Source of the DNA: Paenibacillus xylanexedens
GTDB lineage: Bacteria; Bacillota; Bacilli; Paenibacillales; Paenibacillaceae
Length of the DNA stretch: 64,000 nucleotides
Reading direction: 5' to 3'
NCBI RefSeq assembly: GCF_001908275.1
Contig: NZ_CP018620.1
Coordinates: 4,278,001-4,342,000, forward strand
The translations under genes and the position numbers were made by a program. The notes beneath the pieces are model-generated. The model searched no databases. It had not been told where the DNA came from and saw only the letters and a program-made list of their open reading frames with translations. Below, in pieces: positions 18,339 to 27,805 of this stretch; the first letter of the stretch is position 1, and every line of letters starts with the position of its first letter.

Positions 18339-18992
18339 ATGAGCAATCGGATCATCCATTACAATCTGGAGACGATTCCAGACGGAGCACGACCTCACTC
18401 GGTAACTGCCACCCCAGTTCGAATGGGTAGTCGTCAGACATTACGAGTTACGTTAACGGATGAGGTATCCAAAGGGGAACCCAACGTTGATTTCATCGAC
18501 ATGCCGACATTCTTGAAAATTCCTGTCGAATTTAAGAATGGAACTTTATCAGTGGACATATTAAGCAGGTTACGAGATGATGCTCCGGCTTATGCACGCG
18601 GATTTGCAGGATTGGCATATCGTATAAGTGACCATACGGATGCCTTTGAAGCCGTTTATATTCGTCCGCTTAATGGCTTGAAGACACAACCTGAGGCGCC
18701 TCATGACAAACGTGCCCTTCAGTATTTCGCATACCCTGATTGGAAATTCAATCGTCTGCGAGAGGAATACCCGGATGGTCGTTTCGAAGCGGGTGCAGAC
18801 ATTGGTCCTGGGGAGTGGGTTAATCTTACGCTAGTCATCGATGATTCGAATCTGAAAGCATATGTTGATGAAACCGATTGTATAACTATAGATAAGACTA
18901 AAGCGACAGTAATCACTGGAGATATCGGTCTATTCGTAGACATCGGGACAGAGGCTTTCTTTTCTGACCTTCGAATTACGATCTCCAATTGA
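18339..18992 (+). CDS. Hypothetical protein with concanavalin-like (LamG-type) fold
   Basis: A 217-residue soluble protein with no signal peptide. Alternating beta strands (VEFKNGTLSVDILSRL, GLAYRISDHTDAFEAVYIRP) and a late WVNLTLVIDDSNLKAYVDE segment are what one sees in LamG/concanavalin-like sandwiches. No catalytic motif is visible. ATG 18339 follows GAGGAGG. It is 13 bases after the oxidoreductase gene and probably belongs to the same operon. Its function is not known. Confidence 0.8.
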   Translation: MSNRIIHYNLETIPDGARPHSVTATPVRMGSRQTLRVTLTDEVSKGEPNVDFIDMPTFLKIPVEFKNGTLSVDILSRLRDDAPAYARGFAGLAYRISDHTDAFEAVYIRPLNGLKTQPEAPHDKRALQYFAYPDWKFNRLREEYPDGRFEAGADIGPGEWVNLTLVIDDSNLKAYVDETDCITIDKTKATVITGDIGLFVDIGTEAFFSDLRITISN

Positions 18993-19095
18993 TCACGTCA
19001 TTGTGTGCTACTAAAAACAAAACGGTTTGAACTCATCGGATTTTGATCTTTGAACTTGATAAAAAAGTTGCGAAGCTTTGCTGCTTTGGATATGA

Positions 19096-19905
<810 letters not shown>

Positions 19906-19918
19906 GGTGTTCAAACTG

Positions 19919-19946
19919 AAAGTCGCTAAATTTAGCGACTTTTTTT
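19919..19946 (+). terminator. Terminator of map (repeated family, copy 3)
   Basis: AAAGTCGCTAAATTTAGCGA and CTTTTTTT form a near-perfect palindrome. The arms differ from the other copies by one compensating G-to-A on the 3' side. Confidence 0.92.
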
Positions 19947-20069
19947 ATTTTATTGGTACGTCAAATTAAATCAAAATATAAACGTTCGCTTATTAATTTA
20001 TGTTGAAATTATGGAAGGATTTAACGTATATTTAGATCTGATCTTTATGTTATAGACAGAGGTGATTGA

Positions 20070-21308
20070 TTGAGCACATCAAAAAAGCGCGTTCAAGTCA
20101 TTGATGGACTGCGTGGATTCAGTCTGGTCGGCATTGTGCTGGCGAATATGCTGGCTTTCCAATATGGAATGTATGGCCAGAGCAAGCCCCAACTGTTCGG
20201 GATTGGCGGAGCAGATCAGGCTTTCCTCTCATTCCTGCTGATCACTGTGGTGGGAAGTTTTATGCCGATTTTTGCATTTATGTTTGGCTTTGGAATGGTT
20301 AAGCTCTCGGAAAGCCTAAAATCACGAGATTTACGACCAAAGTGTCATCTGGCACGCCGTTTTCTACTACTGTTTGGAATCGGATTACTGCACATCATCT
20401 ATCTGTGGGAAGGGGATATCCTGGCATTTTATGGTGTACTCGGTTTCTTCTTGCTCATGTTCCTTAATCGGAAGCCCAAAACGCTGCTCATATGGGCGGT
20501 ACTGCTACTCATGGGAGCGGGCATACTTGGTCTCCCGGCATCTAATCCGATGAACCCGCTGGCGATTGAGTCCATTCATATGGAGAACTACATCATTCAA
20601 AGTCAGGATGTATACGGCAACGGCACATACGCGGAAATCAGGAATTTCAGTAATAACGGCGATCCATTCGGCGGGGATTTGGAGCTGTCATTTGCCCTGA
20701 TAGCCCTGATGTTAGCACCACTTATGACGGTGCCGATGTTCCTGCTCGGCATGCACGCTGCCAGAATAGGCACGTTTAGCGATCCCCAAACGATGCGAGC
20801 TATGTATCTTCGCCGGGCATCATTATTGATTCCGGTAGGTTTGATACTCAAAGCATACGGTGTATTGGCACCACAATTGGGTGCGGAAGGTTGGCTCGGA
20901 ATCGGAATCGGCGGGACGCTTGGAGGAGCGTTGCTTGCACTCGGATACATATACGCATTCGCGCTGTTGTATGCTGGAAACCGCCGTTTCAGCCTGATGG
21001 GCAGGTTCGAGGCGGTCGGCCGTCTCTCGTTGACGAATTATCTGATGCAGAGCGTAATCTGTACAACAATTTTCTATGGATATGGCCTGGGACTGTTTGG
21101 AAGTGCTGGCGTGTTTATCGGAGCAATTATTGCGCTTGCTGTCTACGGTATTCAATTGTGGCTCAGTCCGCTATATCTCAAGAAATTTAGCAATGGTCCT
21201 GTCGAGTACCTACTACGGATTTGGACATATCTGTCCTGGAAAGGGCAGCCCAGAAAGAAGAAAAGATCGAATTTAACTGCGAATGAAAACGCGCCTGGTG
21301 TCCAGTAA
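20070..21308 (+). CDS. DUF418-family membrane protein
   Basis: A 412-residue integral membrane protein. RVQVIDGLRGFSLVGIVLAN at the N-terminus and RLSLTNYLMQSVICTTIFYG in the C-terminal DUF418 region are characteristic of this YeiB-like family, with about ten hydrophobic segments. The biochemical role is unknown. The start TTG 20070 is preceded by AGAGGTG. The cytoplasmic tail is basic (GQPRKKKRSN). It is transcribed alone with its own terminator. Confidence 0.88.
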   Translation: MSTSKKRVQVIDGLRGFSLVGIVLANMLAFQYGMYGQSKPQLFGIGGADQAFLSFLLITVVGSFMPIFAFMFGFGMVKLSESLKSRDLRPKCHLARRFLLLFGIGLLHIIYLWEGDILAFYGVLGFFLLMFLNRKPKTLLIWAVLLLMGAGILGLPASNPMNPLAIESIHMENYIIQSQDVYGNGTYAEIRNFSNNGDPFGGDLELSFALIALMLAPLMTVPMFLLGMHAARIGTFSDPQTMRAMYLRRASLLIPVGLILKAYGVLAPQLGAEGWLGIGIGGTLGGALLALGYIYAFALLYAGNRRFSLMGRFEAVGRLSLTNYLMQSVICTTIFYGYGLGLFGSAGVFIGAIIALAVYGIQLWLSPLYLKKFSNGPVEYLLRIWTYLSWKGQPRKKKRSNLTANENAPGVQ

Positions 21309-21331
21309 GCATAAGTGTTATCGTGAAACGC

Positions 21332-21373
21332 AAAAAGAAGCTCGTTCTGATAAAGAAAGGGCTTCTTTTTTTG
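21332..21373 (+). terminator. Terminator of the DUF418 gene
   Basis: AAAAAGAAGC pairs with GCTTCTTTTT around a long loop, and the pairing arm runs into the T-tract. Confidence 0.75.
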
Positions 21374-21380
21374 TAAGATA

Positions 21381-21733
21381 CTAATTTGTAACAGATAAGA
21401 TACGCCAGTCGGATCCTTCCTTTTTCATAAAGTACAGCTTATCTGTTTCATCTGCTACTAAGGGGAATCACTGAAATATACATTTTGTTGCTTCACAAAA
21501 ACCTCAATAATACCATCTGGAAGCAAGTTAAACCACGGATCATCGATGTAGTGAAACTTGTTAATTCCCGCTTCCTTAAGGGCAGCTGTGATTTCTTCTT
21601 TACTCGAATAGGTGACAAGATGCGGTTCAGGTAACTCCTGGCTTGAAGTATTAGATAAGGGCTTCAAGTCCGAAATTAAAGTACTGCCAGTATAGGAACT
21701 TTCAATTGTAATAAGTATATCAAAATGTATATT
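21381..21733 (-). pseudogene. Frameshifted, 5'-truncated small gene of unknown function
   Basis: On the minus strand a frame opens after a TAA (21734-21736) without an ATG and reads FDILITIESSYTGSTLISDL. It runs through LKPLSNTSS to VKQQNVYFSDSP, where it meets TAG/TAG at about 21460. In a neighbouring frame it continues as LVADETDKLYFMKKEGSDWR and ILSVTN, ending at 21381. One missing C in TCCCC would join the two as one protein. The lack of a start codon and the indel both argue for a decayed gene. The TTG-initiated piece 21458-21667 alone would be 69 residues. The family is not recognised. Confidence 0.6.
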
Positions 21734-21942
21734 TTAGATAATAAGAGTCTCAAATAGCTCGAAGTTCTGTATACAAAAATAAATTCGGTACTTATTTTAT
21801 TAATGGGGACGGACAGTTAAGTTTAGCCGATACAGATGTTTTTTGTACGCATTTTTCGACAAGAACATATGTTTGTTTTTTCCTTTTCTTTTGAGTAAAT
21901 ATTTTGTATGATACAAGAGACGTTGGTAGAGGAGGAGTTTGG

Positions 21943-22410
21943 ATGTATCGACAAGTGGATGATTTTTTAAAGGAATGGGCAGTGGCTGTGAAAGGAACAT
22001 TGCAAGTATTACAAGCCGTAACAGATGACAAATTAGGACAAAGTATTTTTGAAGGGCATAGTACACTAGGTTGGTTAGGCTGGCATTTAGTAGAAACAAC
22101 AGGTTATTTTAGTCATTTAGCAGGTTTAACTGTACCAATGATTGGTCAAGATGAGCCAGTTCCAGCGACAGCAAGAGAAATTGTAGCAGCTTACGAAAAA
22201 GCAGCAGAGGCGGTCAAGGAAGAGGTAGCCAAGCTATCAAATGAGGACTTGCTAACAGAAACAGGCTTAGAAAGTCTTGCAACAAAAGGTTCATTATTAC
22301 GTTTCTTAATTGACCACCAAACACATCACCGCGGCCAAATGATGGTGCTATTACGTCAAGCAGGCTTACCAGTACCGCCCGTGATGGGTCCAACAAAAGA
22401 AATGCAATAA
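21943..22410 (+). CDS. DinB-family protein, AT-rich
   Basis: A 155-residue four-helix DinB/YfiT-like protein, probably a metal-dependent thiol transferase or related enzyme. Metal-binding histidines are seen in LGWLGWHLVETTGYFSH and in DHQTHHRGQMMVLLRQ, the typical DinB H...HHRGQ pattern. ATG 21943 follows AGGAGGAG. Codon use is much more AT-rich than neighbours (many TTA, ACA, GCA codons), which suggests recent arrival from a lower-GC Bacillus-like donor. It sits between two broken genes. Confidence 0.88.
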   Translation: MYRQVDDFLKEWAVAVKGTLQVLQAVTDDKLGQSIFEGHSTLGWLGWHLVETTGYFSHLAGLTVPMIGQDEPVPATAREIVAAYEKAAEAVKEEVAKLSNEDLLTETGLESLATKGSLLRFLIDHQTHHRGQMMVLLRQAGLPVPPVMGPTKEMQ

Positions 22411-22520
22411 CGAATAGATGTCTTTCTTGGTAGTGGCTCCTCAAAGTTAGAGTCTTTAATAGGCGGCTGATTGATTGGTTTGAGTTCGGTATTGCATTTA
22501 AATTAGAGGTAGGTGCAAAC

Positions 22521-23713
22521 ATGATCCAATTAACAAACCGCCAGGCACGGCAATTTCTATTGCTGAAGCATGGACTTTTGGGCGAATATAAATTTAGTGA
22601 AAAGCAGGGCGTATTGGACTTTGCTCGGCAGGTCAGCTGCATTCAATACGACCCCATCGATGTTTGCGGAAAAAACGCCGAATTGGTGCTACAGTCGCGA
22701 ATCAAGGGATTTACCAAGGGAATGCTCGCCGAGTTGCTGTATGAGGATAGAAGCCTTGTCGATTATCCCGACAAGAACCTAGCCATTATCTCTGTCGAGG
22801 ACTGGCCGTATTTTGAGCGATACAGGCAAGCCGCAAGGCAACATGCCGAACGTTATCCCGAAATGGAAGCGTTGACTACGTAAGTACGGGTTCATATCCA
22901 AAATCACGGTGCACTAAGTTCGGATGATTTAAAATTGGATGGGGATTTCTCTTGGCAATCAGCCATCCACTGGAGCGGTGGAAACAATTCATCTCGATCG
23001 GTGCTGGAACAGATGTATTCGACGGGTGAGTTGATTATCCATCATAAAAAAGGAACCGTAAATATTACGATATAGCCAAGAAGTACATACAACCAAATCT
23101 GCTGAATGCATCAGAACCGCTGGAGGATGAGCTTGAGCATCATAAGTGGCGGGTACTGCGTCGAATCGGCTCTGTTGGTCTCTTATGGAATCGTGCGTCA
23201 GATGCATGGCTGAATATATGGGGGCTGAAAGCAGCACAGCGCACCGAGGTTTTTCGCCAGCTATTACACGAAAATCGCATTGTTGCTGTTGCTGTGGAAC
23301 AAATGAAGGATATGCTGTACTGCCTCGCGGAAGATTTACCACTTATTGAAGCCGTTCTGAGAAATCAGGAGCAGAAATTGCGTTGTGAGCTTATTGCCCC
23401 TCTAGATAATTTCATATGGGACAGAAAACTGATCAACAAATTGTTTGGCTTCGATTACACCTGGGAGATTTACACGCCTGCAATCAAACGAGAATTCGGC
23501 TATTATGTGCTGCCTCTATTATATGGAGAAAGCTTCATTGGACGGGCCGAGATAATCGTGGAGCGTAAAACTGGAACGCTCGTTCTTAAAAACATCTGGT
23601 ACGAGAACGGTGTGAAGCAAACAACGCAATTGCGAACAGCCTTGAACAGTTGTTTCCAAAAGTTTGCGATATTCAACGGGTGTGAGACGATTTCGGCAGA
23701 GTCTATAAACTGA
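22521..23713 (+). pseudogene. Broken winged-helix DNA-binding (HTH_42/YcaQ-like) gene
   Basis: It starts well at ATG 22521 (ribosome site GAGGTAGG) with LTNRQARQFLLLKHGLLGEY, then DFARQVSCIQYDPIDVCGKN, the N-terminus of the YcaQ/HTH_42 family. An in-frame TAA at 22881 interrupts it. The same frame resumes VRVHIQNHGALSSDDLK and runs to about 23050. A frameshift near 23057 moves the rest (RKYYDIAKKYIQPN through GCETISAESIN) to another frame ending at 23713. Joined, the pieces make one protein of ~397 residues. Intact relatives are DNA-binding or interstrand-crosslink glycosylase-like. Two lesions make a functional product unlikely. Confidence 0.85.
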
Positions 23714-24202
23714 TATTTCCTGTATTTGTATATAGGTAATGAATTTGGATACCGTTCTGAATCGACATCCTCACCAACCATAAATTAAAAAAGGTCATTC
23801 CGCTAACGGATAACGTTAGTTTAACAAACAGGCCACAATTGGTACATTTATCACTCATAAAAGAACTCTCCAGACTAGGAGGGTTATTGCATTTTTATCC
23901 ATATGTTTGCGGGTGGTGTCAGTTACGCTGGTATTGCCCCTAAAAGTAGGTAGTTTGTTCTAGCTCGAAGAATGACCATAATTAATTTTGTGTGCTTATA
24001 TTACCTTTATTTGCTATACTCACTGAAGAATAAGAAATATCCCTAATGTTTCCTGTTACAATTTGTAGTTTTATAGATTCAACATATCAACTCTAATACA
24101 TAAGCTAACTATTATAGTGCGGGCAGTGGTAAGGTAATGCGAAATGATAGATGTAGCATATACATTCAACTTTTTCCACTCAGGCTTGAAAGGATCGTTA
24201 TT
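23714..24202. other. Intergenic stretch without a gene
   Basis: There is no convincing coding region. It holds an imperfect palindrome GCTAACGGATAACGTTAG (about 23803-23820), a small hairpin AACTCTCC/GGAGGGTT (about 23864-23885) and AT-rich sequence. TATAGT-like hexamers occur about 100 bases before the next gene. Confidence 0.6.
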
Positions 24203-24415
24203 GTGCTAAAAATTATTAATTTTCTTCTTTTCTTGCTGATCATATGGGTAGTTATCTTTTATCCTTTTCGTTTTGCTTGGTTTGAAGGTTTGAAACAGAT
24301 TCCTGCAGATCTTCATGTTGTTTATTTACTTTTCTTGTTCTTTGGATATCTGATCTGCTCAACCGCTATGGGACTTATGGTTGGCAAGATGTTTTTTAAA
24401 CGAAAAGAACAGTGA
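24203..24415 (+). CDS. Small two-helix membrane protein
   Basis: A 70-residue hydrophobic protein. Two membrane segments are clear (LKIINFLLFLLIIWVVIFYP, and VVYLLFLFFGYLICSTAMGL), separated by a short loop, with a basic tail FFKRKEQ. GTG 24203 follows GAAAGG; the frame also extends 22 codons upstream without a good ribosome site. It ends 16 bases before the next gene, so the two are probably co-transcribed. The family and function are unknown. Confidence 0.65.
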   Translation: MLKIINFLLFLLIIWVVIFYPFRFAWFEGLKQIPADLHVVYLLFLFFGYLICSTAMGLMVGKMFFKRKEQ

Positions 24416-24431
24416 GTATGGAGGTTTGAGA

Positions 24432-24839
24432 ATGGACAGTGACATTTTAATCAATCAATTCTTAGAACTTTTTCCTGAATTCCACGATTGTTACATAGAA
24501 CATTTGGATTTAAATCAAGAGTTTCTAGGACATGTGTTTTTTGGTGATGAAGTGGCTACTTATGTTGAAGGATTGCTTTGTGAAAATGATGACACAGAAC
24601 AAATTGAGAAGTTTTTCAATTTTTTTGAATGGATGGCAACTCAAACGAGCCTTTATATTGTACAAGTGTTATCTACTACAATCTTGTATGATCTAGGTGG
24701 GCATACCGATATTTTAAAAAAAGCTCAATGTTATATGAAGCCGCATACTAAAAGACTTTCTCAAGAAATAGAAGATCTGCACTCAGGGAAATATTTTTCA
24801 TGGAATACTCTGCTGGAGATTAGGTATTCAAGAGTTTGA
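24432..24839 (+). CDS. DUF7674-like acidic hypothetical protein
   Basis: A 135-residue acidic, helical cytoplasmic protein. It begins with INQFLELFPEFHDCYIEHLD and contains DTEQIEKFFNFFEWMATQ. This layout (helical, acidic, about 130 residues, phenylalanine-rich centre) resembles DUF7674 and other small proteins found among polymorphic-toxin immunity genes, but no toxin gene is adjacent. ATG 24432 follows GGAGG. Its assignment to a family is tentative. A member of the repeated terminator family follows. Confidence 0.7.
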   Translation: MDSDILINQFLELFPEFHDCYIEHLDLNQEFLGHVFFGDEVATYVEGLLCENDDTEQIEKFFNFFEWMATQTSLYIVQVLSTTILYDLGGHTDILKKAQCYMKPHTKRLSQEIEDLHSGKYFSWNTLLEIRYSRV

Positions 24840-24863
24840 ATCGTTGGTTTTATAATATCATTC

Positions 24864-24890
24864 AAAGTCGCTAAAGCAGCGGCTTTTTTT
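24864..24890 (+). terminator. Terminator (repeated family, copy 4)
   Basis: AAAGTCGCTAAAGCAGCGGC is followed by a T-tract. Here the loop differs (AAAG) but stem and flanks match the other copies. Confidence 0.9.
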
Positions 24891-25317
24891 TATTTTATTC
24901 ATGTAATTGCCTATCTCAAAGGTTGAGGGAAAAGAACTTATTCCAATGATCGATTAGATAATTATGGATAACTTTTGCTTTTGATACGCCTCCAATCGCA
25001 TCAACCAGTGGGGTGGAAGCAATGAAGGAGTTTGCTACATTACAGAGTTAAGCCTGATCTGCCGGGATTATTGACTTGGGCAGCGACTCAGCGAATCTGG
25101 AAAAGATTTATGTGTGTACATTCCGTTTTTCTAAATCTCAGCAGTCAATAGGCTTGTGGGATTTGCTTTACGCCATATGAATCGGAGGGATATTTGTTAT
25201 TTACAAATTTTGTTCTATATATTATAGTCATTAAAGACAATTTATATCTACAATTTTAGTTCCAAACAAGTGAACCGTAAATGCTCTGGCAAATACAATT
25301 AGGTGAGGAGTATGAAA
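24891..25317. other. Intergenic stretch, possibly decayed coding DNA
   Basis: No intact gene is visible. One plus-strand frame shows TPPIASTSGVEAMKEFATLQ, two nearby stops (25049, 25055), then an open stretch 25058-25177 (IIDLGSDSANLEKIYVCTFR and FSKSQQSIGLWDLLYAI). It could be a gene relic, but no family is recognised. An AT-rich region before 25300 probably carries the promoter of the methyltransferase gene. Confidence 0.4.
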
Positions 25318-25878
25318 ATGAATCCTAAGATACAAAGAAAAATTGAGCAGTTGGAGAATATCGAGAGGTTCCCAGCAGAGGAGTTATTTGAATTTATACA
25401 GCTTAATAAAGAGGACGAACTATTAGACCTTGGGGCTGGCACAGGTTATATAAGCTTTGCTTTTGCTAATTATGTGAAAAGAGTAGTTGCATTGGATTAC
25501 GATGCTGATATTTTACAGTATCTAGAGGTGAAAGCTAAGGAAAAAGGCATAACCAACATTGAAACCACTGCCGCAAATTTCAAAGAGATGCCACTCGCGA
25601 ACGAAAGATTCGAAAAGGCCGTTGCTTCCATATCGTTACACGAAGTTCAACCTCTTTCGTCCGTACTGCTTGAAATCCATAGAGTATTGAAAGACAAAGG
25701 GATCTTTGTGTGCATTGAATTAGAGGAGTCGACGAAGCCTACTGGTCCAAGAGTTTCATCCAAGGAAATGGAAAAGGAAATTGTAAAGGCAGGTTTCTCA
25801 GTTATTAATACGATCCATTTACCAACACAAGTTGCTAACCAACCCATCTATATCATCCTTGCACAGAAAAATAAATAA
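25318..25878 (+). CDS. Class I SAM-dependent methyltransferase
   Basis: A 186-residue methyltransferase of the UbiE/Methyltransf_11 type. Motif I is LDLGAGTGYISFAFA, motif II ends in VVALDYDADILQYL, and the post-motif region is FEKAVASISLHEVQPL. It transfers a methyl group from S-adenosylmethionine to an unknown acceptor in the cytoplasm. ATG 25318 fits AGGTGAGGAG (25300-25309); ATG 25312 is too close to it. It is monocistronic with its own terminator. Confidence 0.9.
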   Translation: MNPKIQRKIEQLENIERFPAEELFEFIQLNKEDELLDLGAGTGYISFAFANYVKRVVALDYDADILQYLEVKAKEKGITNIETTAANFKEMPLANERFEKAVASISLHEVQPLSSVLLEIHRVLKDKGIFVCIELEESTKPTGPRVSSKEMEKEIVKAGFSVINTIHLPTQVANQPIYIILAQKNK

Positions 25879-25889
25879 GTTCAATTTAT

Positions 25890-25926
25890 AGAAGCCACTC
25901 CATTCGTCTGGGGGGCTTCTTCTTTT
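25890..25926 (+). terminator. Terminator of the methyltransferase gene
   Basis: AGAAGCC (25890-25896) pairs with GGCTTCT (25914-25920) and is followed by TCTTTT. Confidence 0.75.
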
Positions 25927-25984
25927 GCTAATGTTCAACAGCATCATAACTAGGAGCACATTTTTTCGGAGAACTGAGAGGCAA

Positions 25985-26140
25985 CTAACGCATTAAATAG
26001 GAACAGTTTCCATCTGGACATATATCCTTTGTCTTAAGACATGGGAAAAATAGGTTCTTGAATTTCTTTCCCGATGTACAGCCGAATCCGAGATTGTGAT
26101 AGGCTGTATCTACAAAAGTATTACACGTTTTAAATGGAAG
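25985..26140 (-). pseudogene. Possible C-terminal remnant of a cysteine-rich protein
   Basis: A minus-strand frame ends at 25985 with a sequence that looks protein-like rather than random: TFVDTAYHNLGFGCTSGKKF, then NLFFPCLKTKDICPDGNC. It contains four cysteines in two C...C pairs. Upstream it runs into the ArsR coding region on the other strand, so only an end piece could be left. The family is not recognised, and it may be chance. Confidence is low. Confidence 0.25.
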
Positions 26141-26536
26141 GGGATAATTTACCTGAATCAGGAACTTGCGACAACGATTGCTATCGAATTTAAGAACAAT
26201 CAGAAGGTATTGAATGCGATCGGAGACGAGACTCGGCAAGCCATCCTCATAGCCTTGATTCAAGGGCCGCAAAAACCCGGCATGCGCGTAGGAGAGATCA
26301 GGATGAAAACTCACCTTTCCCGACCGACCGTATCACATCATCTGAAAATATTGAAAGAATCACAGATAATAAGTGTTCGTAAAGAAGGAACTCTCAACTA
26401 TTACAGCCTTGACTCCGGTAGCAAGTTGAAATTATTGAAAAACCTGGTGAACGAGATAGAAAAGTTGCTAACGCAATGTGAAGAACAAGCTTCGGAACAA
26501 GAATTAGGAAACATGGGGAGGGGGAGTTGCGAATGA
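26096..26536 (+). CDS. ArsR-family winged-helix repressor
   Basis: A small regulator whose HTH core is clear: VLNAIGDETRQAILIALIQG, then HLSRPTVSHHLKILKESQII. The wing is RKEGTLNYYSLD. It lacks the CxC metal motif of ArsR/SmtB sensors, so the inducer is unknown. The start is uncertain: GTG 26096 is the only standard start, but AAGGGG (26138-26143) points to a non-standard ATT 26147 or CTG 26153, giving ~127 residues. The stop overlaps the next gene, so it is co-transcribed with the aldo/keto reductase, which it may regulate. Confidence 0.82.
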   Translation: MIGCIYKSITRFKWKGIIYLNQELATTIAIEFKNNQKVLNAIGDETRQAILIALIQGPQKPGMRVGEIRMKTHLSRPTVSHHLKILKESQIISVRKEGTLNYYSLDSGSKLKLLKNLVNEIEKLLTQCEEQASEQELGNMGRGSCE

Positions 26537-27399
26537 ATCAGACAGTCGCAGCGGCAAACGGAGTGGACATTCCTCAACTCGGGTTCGGCCTATATAAGAT
26601 CAAAGACAGGGGGACTTTTGAGAGGACTGTCGAGGAGGCTATTCGAATGGGTTATCGCCATTTCGATACGGCCAAAATTTACGGTAATGAAGCGGCACTA
26701 GGTCGGGTCATCCAAAATAGCGGCATTCCCAGGGAGGAGTTCTTCATTACCTCCAAGGTATGGACGACAGACCTGGAGTACCGTGCAACGAAAAAGGCGT
26801 TCGAGCAGACTTGCCAGAAGCTGAACGTAACGTATCTCGATATGTATTTGATTCATTTTGCCGGTCCTCAATACGTGAATGCCTGGAAGGCGATGGAAGA
26901 ATTATACGACGCAGGTAAAATCAAAGTTATAGGTGTAGCCAATTTCGAGATCCGGCATCTGGAGCATCTGAAGAAGCATTCCCGGATTTCGCCGATGGTA
27001 AATCAGATCGAGACCCATCCGGAATTTCCGCAACACGGAGTGCATGATTATATGGTTCGGCATCGGATTCTGCATGAGGCTTGGGGACCGTTGGGGCAGG
27101 GAAGCAAAGCGCTGCTGGAGCATCCGGAGCTGGCGGCAATTGCCCTTTGCCATCAGAAGTCGGTTGCCCAAGTCATTTTGCGCTGGCATTTGCAACGTGG
27201 AATTATTGTCATCCCCAAATCATCGAATCCTCAAAGGATTAAAGAGAACAATGAAATATTCGACTTTGAGTTGAATGAGAAGGAAATGGAACAAATACGA
27301 CGATTGGACACGGGTAAGAGATATTCCGTAAGTCCGAATGGCTACATGGTCAACCCGATTTATATCCATTTAATGAAGTTATTTATTCGCTCTCATTGA
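26533..27399 (+). CDS. Aldo/keto reductase
   Basis: A 288-residue NADPH-dependent oxidoreductase of the AKR superfamily. The catalytic residues are visible: Asp and Tyr in HFDTAKIYGNE, Lys in ITSKVW and His in LIHFAG. The cofactor-binding end is VIPKSSNPQRIKEN. ATG 26533 fits GGGAGGGGG at eight bases spacing. The gene overlaps the ArsR gene by four bases. The substrate is unknown; relatives reduce glyoxal, methylglyoxal and 2,5-diketogluconate. A few residues beyond the usual end (NPIYIHLMKLFIRSH) are unusually hydrophobic. Confidence 0.92.
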   Translation: MNQTVAAANGVDIPQLGFGLYKIKDRGTFERTVEEAIRMGYRHFDTAKIYGNEAALGRVIQNSGIPREEFFITSKVWTTDLEYRATKKAFEQTCQKLNVTYLDMYLIHFAGPQYVNAWKAMEELYDAGKIKVIGVANFEIRHLEHLKKHSRISPMVNQIETHPEFPQHGVHDYMVRHRILHEAWGPLGQGSKALLEHPELAAIALCHQKSVAQVILRWHLQRGIIVIPKSSNPQRIKENNEIFDFELNEKEMEQIRRLDTGKRYSVSPNGYMVNPIYIHLMKLFIRSH

Positions 27400-27551
27400 T
27401 GGATCATAATTCGATTTTGAACAACAACCGAGTACTCAAATTTGGTGGTCGTTCCCCAAAAGATTCTTTCTTCCCGAACATAAAGCGACACTTCGATTCC
27501 CGAAGTCCAGTTGAGTATATAAAAAAGGTGTCTATAGGTAATTGTTTTATT

Positions 27552-27593
27552 GGGGCTGTCCTGTGAGTCATGAGCATGACCGGGTACAGCCCT
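27552..27593 (+). terminator. Hairpin downstream of aldo/keto reductase gene
   Basis: GGGCTGT (27553-27559) pairs with ACAGCCC (27586-27592) around a 26-base loop that itself is partly palindromic (GAGTCATGAGCATGAC). There is only a short T run, so it may be a weak terminator or a relic of a mobile element end. Confidence 0.45.
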
Positions 27594-27661
27594 TTGTCAG
27601 GATTATGCAGTTCTAACGCCCTAGCACACGCTATTTGCTCCCATTTGCATAGGTTTGAATT

Positions 27662-27805
27662 CTAACGAATCATAGAGACGTTATTTCATCGAGTTGGTCC
27701 ATTTATATGATGTTTAGGCGGTTTACGATGGAATAAAGTTAATGAGGTTCGTTACATGCTGCGTTCCTTAAAAAGTCGCCGTATAGAGTACGGTAGATTC
27801 GTTAG
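27662..27805. repeat. Palindromic repeat element with nested inverted repeats
   Basis: CTAACGAATC (27662-27671) is perfectly repeated in inverse as GATTCGTTAG (27796-27805). A second inverse copy GGTTCGTTA ends at 27754, and the 30 bases inside 27663-27692 and 27726-27754 are also imperfectly complementary (TAACGAATC..A....TTATTTCATCG against its mirror). There is no reading frame. The stretch of ~540 bases from 27400 to 27940 holds no gene other than this and the hairpin before it. Confidence 0.5.

Noticed and set aside
21792..22099. Overlapping minus-strand ORFs before and inside the DinB gene
   Set aside because: They overlap the DinB start and its ribosome site, have low-complexity sequence, and arise from AT-rich composition.
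23803..23820. GCTAACGGATAACGTTAG palindrome as part of the same repeat as 27662
   Set aside because: Only the short CTAACG part is shared; the surrounding bases differ, so a common origin is not supported.
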